Part shown: positions 56,818 through 64,000 of the stretch, piece by piece
Layout of the letters: every line of letters starts with the position of its first letter
Position numbering within the stretch: the stretch's first letter is position 1
DNA from: Brochothrix thermosphacta DSM 20171 = FSL F6-1036
GTDB lineage: Bacteria; Bacillota; Bacilli; Lactobacillales; Listeriaceae
DNA: 64,000 nt
Direction of reading: 5' to 3'
Assembly (NCBI RefSeq): GCF_036884295.1
Contig: NZ_CP145608.1
Span: 1,364,001 to 1,428,000 of the forward strand
The notes under the pieces: generated by a model
Seen by the model: only the letters and a program-made list of their open reading frames with translations
Database searches by the model: none
Told to the model about the DNA's origin: nothing
Translations under genes and position numbers: made by a program

Positions 56818-57750
56818 CTAATCCTTATATAGGTTAGCAATATTCTGGATTCTATTTTTAAGTTCTGTTCGAATATGCAAAGGTTCTAAAAATTGACATT
56901 TATCACCAAAACTTAAAATAATGTTGTAATAATAGTCGTTTTCTATCAATGGAAAGTCAACAATGTAATGTTCTTCGCCATCTGATGTAAAGTCTTCGTA
57001 GACACAAAAATCAAGCACTCTATCCATGATAGACTTGTGAATTCGGATTGTTGTCCTTATTTGTATACTTGTCCAAGTATCTGTAAAATCTAATAAAGGT
57101 TTTTGATAATCTTTTGGCTTAAAGAAACTATTTTCAATTTTTAATTTTGATACACGAGACAGTTTGAAAAGACGAAAGTCCTTTCTTGTATAACAATAGC
57201 CATGAAAATACCAATGATTACTTTTCAATATAATCTGATAGGGTTCTGTTTTCCGTTCTGTTTTTATGCCGTGAGCATTTGTATATTCAAATGAGAGGAT
57301 GTTGTAATTTTGTAACGCTAATTTTATTATGTTTAGATTCTTCTCCACATTCCCATCACTTATCCACTGGTTTAAATCTATTTGGATTTGATTCGTTTGA
57401 AATTCAATTTCATTTACTTTGTCAGCAGGAATGAAACTTTTAACTTTTGTGAGGGCATTTGTTAATTCTGCGCTTTTTATTATATTTGAAAAGCCAGAAA
57501 GTCCAATTAAAATAGAAGAAATATCTGTAGATGAGAAAGTTTTTTGATCGATTTTATATCTTTTCATTATTTCAAAACCACCACCTACGCCAGATGTTGA
57601 ATAGACGGGAATACCGGCTAAGTTGATCGCATCTATATCACGATAAATGGTCCGTTTTGAAACTTCAAATATATTAGCTAATTCGTGTGCACTTACTCGT
57701 TCTTTATCAAGTAGTATCATTATAATACTAATAAGCCTGCTAATTTTCAT
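56818..57750 (-). CDS. HTH/WYL-domain transcriptional regulator (YafY type)
   Basis: 310 residues: an N-terminal DeoR-like winged helix (LISIIMILLDKERVSAHELA, VSKRTIYRDIDAI) and a C-terminal WYL ligand-sensing domain (around LSFEYTNAHG and NHWYFHGYCYTRKDFRLFKLSR). It is divergent from the DJ-1/PfpI gene, and a perfect inverted repeat lies between them, so it probably controls that gene and itself. Confidence 0.92.
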   Translation of the reverse strand: MKISRLISIIMILLDKERVSAHELANIFEVSKRTIYRDIDAINLAGIPVYSTSGVGGGFEIMKRYKIDQKTFSSTDISSILIGLSGFSNIIKSAELTNALTKVKSFIPADKVNEIEFQTNQIQIDLNQWISDGNVEKNLNIIKLALQNYNILSFEYTNAHGIKTERKTEPYQIILKSNHWYFHGYCYTRKDFRLFKLSRVSKLKIENSFFKPKDYQKPLLDFTDTWTSIQIRTTIRIHKSIMDRVLDFCVYEDFTSDGEEHYIVDFPLIENDYYYNIILSFGDKCQFLEPLHIRTELKNRIQNIANLYKD

Positions 57751-57783
57751 CCTGTATTTACCTCATCGTTTTTCTTCATTTTA

Positions 57784-57811
57784 GATTGTTGCCATACAGT
57801 TGTCAACAATC
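57784..57811. promoter_or_regulatory. Inverted-repeat operator between the WYL regulator and DJ-1 gene
   Basis: GATTGTTG and CAACAATC form a perfect 8-bp dyad with 12 bases between (57784-57791 and 57804-57811). It lies just upstream of a plus-strand TATACT. Its symmetry and location fit the binding site of the dimeric regulator. Confidence 0.6.
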
Positions 57812-57861
57812 CCCCCGTATACTAATAGAGTACCAAAAATTATAATAAATGGAGGAACTTT

Positions 57862-58500
57862 ATGAAAACTATTTATATTTATGTACTTGATACTCTTGCT
57901 GATTGGGAGCTGGGACATATTACTTCGGAGCTAAATTCTAGACGATTTTTTAAACCTGATGCCGATCAACTAGCAATTAAAACAGTGAGTTATTCAAATA
58001 AACCCATTCGAACAATGGGTGGTATGACAATCATTCCTGATTGTACTGTTGATGATATTGTCATCAATGAGACAAACATGCTTCTATTACCTGGTGCAGA
58101 TACTTGGAATAACGCAAAACACACAGCGGTTCTCAGTAAAGTAAGTGAGTTCCTTTCTGTTGGTGCTACAGTGTGCGCTATCTGTGGTGCTACTGCAGCA
58201 CTTGCTGACTTTGGTATTTTAGATGAGCGTCCCCATACTAGCAATGGTGAAGGTTTTCTTGAAATGGTAAGTTCCAGTTACAATGGACAAAAATTTTATG
58301 TGGACCAACCTTCAGTATCAGATAATCATCTTATTACTGCCGGGTCAACAGCCTCATTATTGTGGACAAAACAAATTATTGACGACCTCGATGTTTATAA
58401 AAAAAGCACATTAGACGCTTGGTATGCTTACTTTAATACAGGTGACTCCAAATATTTCTTCGAACTTATGGACACTTTATCATCTAATGACAAGAATTAA
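57862..58500 (+). CDS. DJ-1/PfpI family protein (type 1 glutamine amidotransferase-like)
   Basis: 212 residues with the Rossmann-like DJ-1/PfpI fold, the nucleophile elbow CAICGATAALADFG supplying the reactive cysteine (about residue 112), and LLLPGADTWN earlier. Family members include chaperones, glyoxalases and proteases; this one resembles Bacillus YoaZ-type proteins of unknown function. GGAGG precedes the ATG. The divergent WYL gene suggests induction by a specific small molecule. Confidence 0.88.
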   Translation: MKTIYIYVLDTLADWELGHITSELNSRRFFKPDADQLAIKTVSYSNKPIRTMGGMTIIPDCTVDDIVINETNMLLLPGADTWNNAKHTAVLSKVSEFLSVGATVCAICGATAALADFGILDERPHTSNGEGFLEMVSSSYNGQKFYVDQPSVSDNHLITAGSTASLLWTKQIIDDLDVYKKSTLDAWYAYFNTGDSKYFFELMDTLSSNDKN

Positions 58501-58556
58501 ACACTGTAACTCAAACACTTATTTTATTAGGCAGCATCAACAATAAAAAATCAAAA

Positions 58557-58596
58557 AATAAAGAGACTACCCTAATTGGTAATCTCTTTATTTTTT
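58557..58596 (+). terminator. Terminator after the DJ-1 gene
   Basis: AAAGAGAcTACC and GGTAaTCTCTTT pair around a six-base loop and ATTTTTTG follows. Its T tract is also the left flank of the repeated element. Confidence 0.8.
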
Positions 58597-58603
58597 GTCT
58601 CTA

Positions 58604-58843
58604 GTATAATAAGCCAAAACTTATGAAATTTCAAAACAAACAAAAATACATTAGACTTGAAATTCAACTTTGAGATAAGAATTTTTTTCTCCAACTACAA
58701 CAACCGGTGCTTTTTGCTATTTCAAAAAACTCATCAGACACAGATAGCCTCCCTCGTTTTTCTACAATATCTTCAACACCAAATAGGTTGTTTTCGTTCT
58801 CGCCTTTCTCCAATTTCTTCAGTTCTGAATGGGCTTATTTTAC
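58604..58843. repeat. 240-bp element with terminal inverted repeats, copy 1
   Basis: Bounded by GTATAATAAGCC (58604-58615) and GGCTTATTTTAC (58832-58843), which are inverted repeats matching at 11 of 12 positions. It differs from copy 2 at roughly 15 bases, including one extra base that breaks a minus-strand reading frame. Together with about 18 bases of flank it repeats with a period of 258 bases. It looks like a MITE-type non-autonomous element; no transposase is present. Confidence 0.75.
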
Positions 58844-58861
58844 TTTTATTTTTTGTCTCCA

Positions 58862-59100
58862 GGATAATAAGCCAAAACTTGTGAAATTTCATAACAAACA
58901 AAAATACATTAGACCTGAAATTCAACTTTGAGATACTAATGTTTTTCTCCAACTGCAACAACCGGTGTTTTTTGCTATTTCAAAAAACTCATCAGGCACA
59001 GATAGCCTCCCTCGTTTTTCTACAATCGCTTCAACACCAAATAGGTTGTTTTCGTTCTCGCCTTTTCCAATTTCTTCAGTTCTGAATGGGCTTATTTTAC
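58862..59100. repeat. 239-bp element with terminal inverted repeats, copy 2
   Basis: Bounded by GGATAATAAGCC and GGCTTATTTTAC. On the minus strand it holds an open frame of about 55 codons with SPFRTEEIGKGENENNLFG and later LSVPDEFFEIAKNTGCCSW, of unknown origin. Its right terminal repeat supplies the last two codons and the stop of the P-type ATPase gene, so it abuts or entered that gene's 3' end. Confidence 0.75.
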
Positions 59101-61425
59101 TTTTAGTATTTTTCTTGAGAGGCGTTTCAATCCATAAAACAGTGGGATTGCGCTGATCATCAATGGGATGTATACAACTGCTAAGTGCCATTGGAAGAGG
59201 TTATCTAACGCAAATATCTTCCCACCAAAAATAAATAATGCTAAGAAGAGGCTAATTGATGTTGCTATCATTAAACCGATTTTCCAATTAAATGGTTGTG
59301 ATACATAATAAAGTGCAACATAACAAACCATTCCTGTCATCCAAACTGTAATTGTTGATGTTTCATTATAGGTCCAACCGAATTGTTGACCAATTATTAA
59401 AATTATCATCGCATAAATGACAACACTGACGCCACTTGCTAAAGCGGGTTCCAAAACATTTTTTAGAAAGCGCCCTTTAATAGGTGCAACATTTGGTCTT
59501 AACGCTAAAAAGAATGATGGGATGCCTACTGTTAATGAACTGATTGGGCTTAATTGTATGGGTTGGAATGGATAAGGTGCTGCAATAAAAATAAATAACA
59601 CTGCCAATATAATAGAGAAAACTGTTTTTGTAAGGTACAGTGACGCTACTCGTTGAATGTTATTGACCACTTTCCGTCCTTCCAAGACAACTCCGACCAT
59701 TGAATCAAAGTTAGAGTCTAATAATACAAAGTTAGAGATGCCTTTTGCTGCATCACTCCCATTCTCCATCACAATACTACAGTCTGCTTTTTTCAGTGCC
59801 AATATGTCATTGACGCCATCGCCTGTCATACCTACTGTTCGTCCATTTGCCTGCAATGCTTCTACCAATGAACGTTTTTGTTCAGGGCTAACACGTCCGT
59901 ATATACGATGTGTTTTTACTAATTTACGGTAGTCTGTCTCTGCTGGCAATTTACTCATATCAATCATTTGATCTGCTCCTGAAACACCGGCGCGTCTTGC
60001 AATTTGTGCAACGGTCTGTGGGTGATCTCCTGAAATGATACAAATCTCAACATCTTGTTTCATAAAATAGGCCAAGGTTTGTGGTGCTTCAGCACGAATC
60101 TCATCTTCCAAATAAATAAAGCCAATTAACTCTAAAGAGTTGGGTAATGTTTGATTCGATAACGATGTTGCTGTTTTAGCAACGGCTAATACGCGTAAGC
60201 CATTGCTTGTCGCTTTGGCCATTGCTTGCGTTTCTAGTTCAGAAAACGAGTCAAACAAGTATTCAGGTGCACCCATAACAAAACTCTCACCATGTCCGTA
60301 CTCTACAGCACTCCATTTACGTGCTGAAGAAAATGGAATTATATGTGCTGTTTCCCAGTCCGATTCCTTTTGTTTGAAGTTTGACATGAGGGCTAACCCA
60401 GTGGCATTGTCCTCGTTTAAATCATGTGAAACGTGTCCGATAATCGCTTCGAATTCCTCTGTTGTCAGACCATTGACGGCTGTGACATCTGTCACTTTTA
60501 ATTCGCCACTTGTAAGTGTTCCTGTCTTATCTAGACAAAGAATATCAACACGTGCTAGCGTTTCAATTGAGTCCATTGTTTTAACTAATACACGTCGTTG
60601 TGTTAATCGAATAACGCTGATTGCTAAAGCTACAGAAGTTAATAAAATTAAGCCTTCTGGAATCATACCAATCACTGCGGCGGCGGTTCCTAATATTGCT
60701 TGATTAACATCCATATTACTGAAACGGCTAGTAATAAAAAGTATTGCTCCTATCGGAATAATCCCAAATGTTAACACTCTGATAATCCGTTTCATCGTAT
60801 GTACCAGTTCACTGTATACTTTTTTCGATCCTTTTGCTTCCATCGTTAATTTAGAGGTATAACTATTTTTTCCTACATGCGTTGCTTCAATCAAGGCGGT
60901 GCCACTGACTACAAAACTACCCGAAAAGACTTTATCTCCTGTATTTTTGAGAATAGCATCCGCCTCGCCTGTCAACTGAGATTCATCGCACTCGATGCCA
61001 CGCGTCTCTAGCAGAATCCCATCAACCATTACTTGATGCCCACGTTTAATTTCAATGAGATCATTTTTAACGATTTCATCCTGTGCAATTTCATATTTTT
61101 GGCTATTACGTATAACTGTCGCTTTTGCTTGGTTCAATAACGTCAATTCATCTATATTTTTTTTGGCTCGTAGTTCTTGATAAATCCCAATGGTTGTATT
61201 AACAACAATGACACCTAAAAAAAGTAAATTTTTATAACTGCCAGTATAAATAACAAAGCTGGCAATGATTAGATTAATAAAATTAAACAATGTCAGGCTA
61301 TTTTCAAGGTATATTTGTTTAAAACTCCGCGTCATTGGTTCTAACGCTTCATTTGTTTCCCCGCGTGCCTTTCGTTCTTCGACTTCAGCGAAGGAAAGGC
61401 CTGGATAAGTATTTTTATCTGCCAT
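59092..61425 (-). CDS. Cation-transporting P-type ATPase, CtpE/Exp7 type
   Basis: About 777 residues with start at 61425 (MADKNTYPGLSFAEVEERK) behind GGGAGG. The order is an actuator domain with LTGEAD, a membrane motif IGMIPEGLILLTSVA, the phosphorylation site LCLDKTGTLTSGE and the hinge GDGVNDILALKKADCSIVM, then four to six C-terminal membrane helices. The PEGL motif matches the CtpE subgroup, which handles calcium in mycobacteria; the ion here is inferred. The last codons (VK, stop) lie inside a repeated element, so the tail may be altered. Confidence 0.9.
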   Translation of the reverse strand: MADKNTYPGLSFAEVEERKARGETNEALEPMTRSFKQIYLENSLTLFNFINLIIASFVIYTGSYKNLLFLGVIVVNTTIGIYQELRAKKNIDELTLLNQAKATVIRNSQKYEIAQDEIVKNDLIEIKRGHQVMVDGILLETRGIECDESQLTGEADAILKNTGDKVFSGSFVVSGTALIEATHVGKNSYTSKLTMEAKGSKKVYSELVHTMKRIIRVLTFGIIPIGAILFITSRFSNMDVNQAILGTAAAVIGMIPEGLILLTSVALAISVIRLTQRRVLVKTMDSIETLARVDILCLDKTGTLTSGELKVTDVTAVNGLTTEEFEAIIGHVSHDLNEDNATGLALMSNFKQKESDWETAHIIPFSSARKWSAVEYGHGESFVMGAPEYLFDSFSELETQAMAKATSNGLRVLAVAKTATSLSNQTLPNSLELIGFIYLEDEIRAEAPQTLAYFMKQDVEICIISGDHPQTVAQIARRAGVSGADQMIDMSKLPAETDYRKLVKTHRIYGRVSPEQKRSLVEALQANGRTVGMTGDGVNDILALKKADCSIVMENGSDAAKGISNFVLLDSNFDSMVGVVLEGRKVVNNIQRVASLYLTKTVFSIILAVLFIFIAAPYPFQPIQLSPISSLTVGIPSFFLALRPNVAPIKGRFLKNVLEPALASGVSVVIYAMIILIIGQQFGWTYNETSTITVWMTGMVCYVALYYVSQPFNWKIGLMIATSISLFLALFIFGGKIFALDNLFQWHLAVVYIPLMISAIPLFYGLKRLSRKILKVK

Positions 61426-61590
61426 AAAGCCTCCCATGGTGCATTTTTAAAAGCCTTTCCATCGTGTTAAGCGTTGATTTAACAGGCTATTTGTCACTCA
61501 TTATAGCTAACCGTTTGGTTGATTGCAAATGATAGTACAAAATAAGCGCTCGACATGTTTAAAGAACGTTAGTACCTATTTTCATACGAT

Positions 61591-61645
61591 AAAAAAACTC
61601 ACCACAATCAAAAGCGATATTTCTGCTACTTTTGTAGTGGTGAGC
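61591..61645 (-). terminator. Terminator after hisC
   Basis: GCTCACCAC and GTGGTGAGT pair (61637-61645 with 61597-61605) and seven T residues follow on the minus strand. It ends the histidine operon. Confidence 0.8.
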
Positions 61646-61660
61646 TTATATTACAGAAAA

Positions 61661-62746
61661 TTAGTTAGCCAGAATAGCTTTTAATGCTGCTATACAGCCT
61701 TCATTTTGTTCAGCTGTTCCGATTGTTACACGCAACCAACCGGGTCTCAAACCAGCTCGTACAATGTAACCTCGTTTTAGTAATTCATCAAAGACTGGCG
61801 CTGTTTCACGCTCAATATTAAAGAAAATAAAGTTAGTTTGTGAAGGATAAAAGTCATAATTATTCGCGGAAAGGAACGCTTCCCATTGCGCCATACCCAA
61901 ACGATTGTTTTTACGACATTCCGCAATAAAAGCCTGATCTGCTAAGGCAACACTTGCTGCTGACTGAGCCACACGTGAAGTATTAAATGGTAGTCTCACA
62001 ACATTCAATTTATCATTAAGTTTTTTTGATGTGACACCAAAACCAATACGTAATGCTGCTAAACCATAAGCTTTCGAAAATGTGCGCATTACCATTAAGT
62101 TTGAATGTTTTTCTATCAATGGCATTGTATCTGGATAATCTTCAGCAATCGCATATTCAGCATAAGCTTCATCAACAATAACCAACACATGATCTGGCAC
62201 ACGACTTAAAACATTAATTAGTTCTTCATGTGAAAAATAAGTTCCGGTCGGGTTATTGGGATTGCAGAGCCATAAAATTTTAGTGTTGTGGTCAACCGCT
62301 TCCATCATCGCTTTTAAATCATGAAAACCATCTGCATCAACTGGCACTGATTTAACTTCTACACCCTCAATATCAGCATGTAGTGCGTATTGTGAAAAAG
62401 TCGGTGTCGCTTGTACAATGTTATCACCAGCTGTTAGAACAGCACGGCTTACAATTTGGATTACTTCATCTAGTCCAGCACCAATAACAAGTTGTTCGCC
62501 ATCTACTTTATAAAAATCAGCTAATTCCGCACGTAAATTAACGGCATACCCATCAGGGTAAATCGACGTGTCTGATAACGCTGCGATAGCCGCTGCTTTT
62601 GCTGCTTTAGATGAACCTAATGGGTTTTCATTTGATGCCAGCTTCGCAATTGAAGTCAAACCTAGTTCTTTTTGAACTTCTTCAATCGGTTTTCCGGGCT
62701 TGTATGCTTGTAAATCGTTCAAGACTGCTTTTATTTTGATAGACAT
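61661..62746 (-). CDS. hisC: Histidinol-phosphate aminotransferase
   Basis: PLP enzyme that makes histidinol phosphate from imidazole-acetol phosphate. The start is placed at 62746 (MSIKIKAVLNDLQAYKPG) behind GAGGAG; a longer frame adds 32 residues that overlap hisE. The 361 residues include WLCNPNNPTGTYF and the PLP lysine in MRTFSKAYGLAALRIGFG. It is the last histidine gene, an unusual but known place. Confidence 0.95.
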   Translation of the reverse strand: MSIKIKAVLNDLQAYKPGKPIEEVQKELGLTSIAKLASNENPLGSSKAAKAAAIAALSDTSIYPDGYAVNLRAELADFYKVDGEQLVIGAGLDEVIQIVSRAVLTAGDNIVQATPTFSQYALHADIEGVEVKSVPVDADGFHDLKAMMEAVDHNTKILWLCNPNNPTGTYFSHEELINVLSRVPDHVLVIVDEAYAEYAIAEDYPDTMPLIEKHSNLMVMRTFSKAYGLAALRIGFGVTSKKLNDKLNVVRLPFNTSRVAQSAASVALADQAFIAECRKNNRLGMAQWEAFLSANNYDFYPSQTNFIFFNIERETAPVFDELLKRGYIVRAGLRPGWLRVTIGTAEQNEGCIAALKAILAN

Positions 62747-62759
62747 CTGTTTCGCTCCT

Positions 62760-63080
62760 CTATAACGTTTTAATTTCTTTTCGATCGGTTGTTTTTGATA
62801 ACTTCCCTTCACGGCTTTGTAACTCCGCTTCCAGTTCAGCAAGGGTGATGTCTTTTTCAGCGAGCAACACCATCACATGGTACATCAAATCTGCGACCTC
62901 TAGTAAAATTTCTGGTTTATCATTATTTTTGGCTGCAATCACAACCTCAGTTGCCTCTTCACCAATTTTCTTAAGAATTTTATCCTGACCTTTATCAAAA
63001 AGATAGTTTGTATAACTGCCTGTTTTTGGCGTGATTTTACGTTGATTAATTTCAGTCATTAGACGTTCAAGTGCTTCCAT
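62760..63080 (-). CDS. hisE: Phosphoribosyl-ATP pyrophosphatase
   Basis: Second step of histidine synthesis. The 106 residues have the MazG-like helical fold with KKIGEEATEVVIAAKN and the ADLMYHVMVLL segment. It is separate from hisI here rather than fused as in many bacteria. GGAGGAG precedes the start. A 119-base gap with promoter-like sequence separates it from hisI. Confidence 0.95.
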   Translation of the reverse strand: MEALERLMTEINQRKITPKTGSYTNYLFDKGQDKILKKIGEEATEVVIAAKNNDKPEILLEVADLMYHVMVLLAEKDITLAELEAELQSREGKLSKTTDRKEIKTL

Positions 63081-63112
63081 GTAATCTCCTCCAAACTATT
63101 CTCTTTCGCTCT

Positions 63113-63142
63113 ATTATATACAAAGCGCTTCCCATTCTGCAA
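63113..63142 (-). promoter_or_regulatory. Possible internal promoter with cre-like site before hisE
   Basis: TTGCAG (63137-63142) and TATAAT (63113-63118) on the minus strand are 18 bases apart. Between them GGGAAGCGCTTTGT matches the CcpA cre consensus at about 11 of 14 positions. Carbon-source control of hisE-hisC is only a suggestion. Confidence 0.35.
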
Positions 63143-63199
63143 CCTTAAAACAATATTTAAAAAAGCATAGAATAATGAGGCTTTTCCATGCTCGTCAAC

Positions 63200-63517
63200 T
63201 TATTGAAGTTCTTTAAAAAAGCAGGATTTTGCTCCTGTATGGCAAGCGCTCCCACCTTGTTGTTTCACTCGAATTAATAAGGTATCATTGTCACAATCTG
63301 TAATGATTTTACACACTTCTTGATAATGACCACTGGTTGCACCTTTATGCCACAATTCGTCGCGGGATCGTGAATAAAACCAAGTATGCCCGCTAGTTAA
63401 TGTTTTTTGGTACGATTCTTCATTCATATAACCAAGCATAAGCACATCACCTGTTAAGTCTTCTACAATAATAGCGGGAATTAAGCCCTCTTGTTTCGAA
63501 AATGCTAATTCAGTCAT
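63200..63517 (-). CDS. hisI: Phosphoribosyl-AMP cyclohydrolase
   Basis: Third step of histidine synthesis, zinc-dependent. The 105 residues include [29 protein letters not shown] and the zinc cysteine region [13 protein letters not shown]. Its ATG overlaps the hisF stop (63514-63517), so translation is coupled. Confidence 0.96.
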   Translation of the reverse strand: MTELAFSKQEGLIPAIIVEDLTGDVLMLGYMNEESYQKTLTSGHTWFYSRSRDELWHKGATSGHYQEVCKIITDCDNDTLLIRVKQQGGSACHTGAKSCFFKELQ

Positions 63518-64000
63518 ACACGCACCGCCAATCCATTGTTTGCCAGTTCTTCTTTTACCTGAGCAATATTCACGTCGCCATAATGAAAAATAGAAGCGGC
63601 TAATGCGGCATCCACGTTTGTTTCTTTGAACACATCAACAATATGTTGGGATGTGCCACAACCTCCTGAAGCAATAACTGGAATAGAAACAGCTGCAGTG
63701 ATAGCATTAAGTAGTTGAGTATCGTAACCATCTTTCGTACCGTCTTTATCCATGCTCGTTACCAATAATTCACCTGCACCCAAAGCTTCCACCTCTTTTG
63801 CCCAAACAATGGCATCTAATCCTGTCGCAATACGTCCACCTGCGGAATAAACTTCCCATCCCGTCACACAGCGCTTCACATCCATCGCAACCACGATGCA
63901 TTGCGAACCAAATTTTTGAGCCCCGTCTGTAATTAATGTTGGTTGCTTTATTGCTGCAGAATTTAATGAAATTTTATCTGCACCTGCTTGCAACATGGCT
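63514..64000 (-). CDS. hisF: Imidazole glycerol phosphate synthase cyclase subunit, N-terminus cut by window edge
   Basis: Makes imidazole-glycerol phosphate and AICAR from PRFAR with ammonia supplied by HisH. The visible 162 codons are the C-terminal two thirds of the beta-barrel, with [10 protein letters not shown], the catalytic Asp region [13 protein letters not shown] and the phosphate-binding VIASGGCGT. The frame is open to base 64000 and about 90 N-terminal residues lie outside. The gene order hisF-hisI-hisE-hisC points to an operon that begins beyond the window. Confidence 0.96.
   Translation of the reverse strand, partial: AMLQAGADKISLNSAAIKQPTLITDGAQKFGSQCIVVAMDVKRCVTGWEVYSAGGRIATGLDAIVWAKEVEALGAGELLVTSMDKDGTKDGYDTQLLNAITAAVSIPVIASGGCGTSQHIVDVFKETNVDAALAASIFHYGDVNIAQVKEELANNGLAVRV

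Noticed and set aside
58922-59191. 89-codon minus-strand gene overlapping the ATPase 3' end
   Set aside because: Most of its 5' part is the ATPase in another frame; the rest is the repeated element and it has no ribosome site.

Overview
The window is about 64 kb of low-GC Gram-positive (Bacillota, class Bacilli) chromosome, with strong AGGAGG ribosome sites, -35/-10 promoters, SOS boxes of the GAAC-N4-GTTC type and the usual Bacillus/Listeria gene blocks. Several blocks resemble gene order I recall from Listeria: SNF2 helicase-sbcC-sbcD-plsC-paired ABC exporter, yneA/lexA with tkt and yneF, and ftsK-ymfF-ymfH-rodZ-pgsA-cinA-recA-rny. A haem operon and an aconitase gene argue against a typical lactic acid bacterium. 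My best guess is a Listeriaceae member of the Brochothrix type; this rests on synteny recall, not on a search. Almost everything is encoded on the minus strand.

Layout: 1-8.9 kb holds the translation/isoprenoid/envelope block rpsB-tsf-pyrH-frr-uppS-cdsA-dxr-rseP-proS (proS is cut by the window start). 9.0-11.7 kb is aconitase with a candidate CcpC operator. 11.8-12.7 kb is a decayed membrane-protein gene and a hairpin-rich repeat array. 12.7-24.2 kb holds a lytic transglycosylase, a SWIM/SNF2 helicase, sbcCD, two GNAT acetyltransferases, plsC and a TPM-domain/LemA pair. 24.4-26.3 kb is the unusual region: at least five tiny genes, each encoding exactly 23 residues ending in cysteine. 26.3-34.7 kb holds ccdC, a heterodimeric ABC exporter, an MFS transporter, a 42-residue protein, yneF and transketolase. 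35.3-43.2 kb holds a penicillin V acylase-like hydrolase, yneA/lexA, an isochorismatase-fold protein and the haem genes hemE-hemA-hemC-hemB-hemD. An intact IS30-type element (43.7-44.7 kb) separates these from rny-recA-cinA-pgsA-rodZ and ymfH-ymfF-ftsK (44.9-56.4 kb). The end holds a WYL regulator divergent from a DJ-1/PfpI protein, a tandem pair of 240-bp elements with terminal inverted repeats, a CtpE-like P-type ATPase, and the distal histidine genes hisF-hisI-hisE-hisC.

The most interesting feature is the 23-residue peptide cluster (24,945-25,949). There are two paralogous pairs plus one divergent member, each with a near-perfect Shine-Dalgarno. The differences within each pair are almost all synonymous. 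Four of the five end in a lipobox-like (I/V)-S-(A/T)-C, and a roughly 65-bp block is duplicated upstream of two of the units. I do not know a described family that matches. A secreted pheromone-like signal, a membrane-active peptide or a small toxin are all possible.
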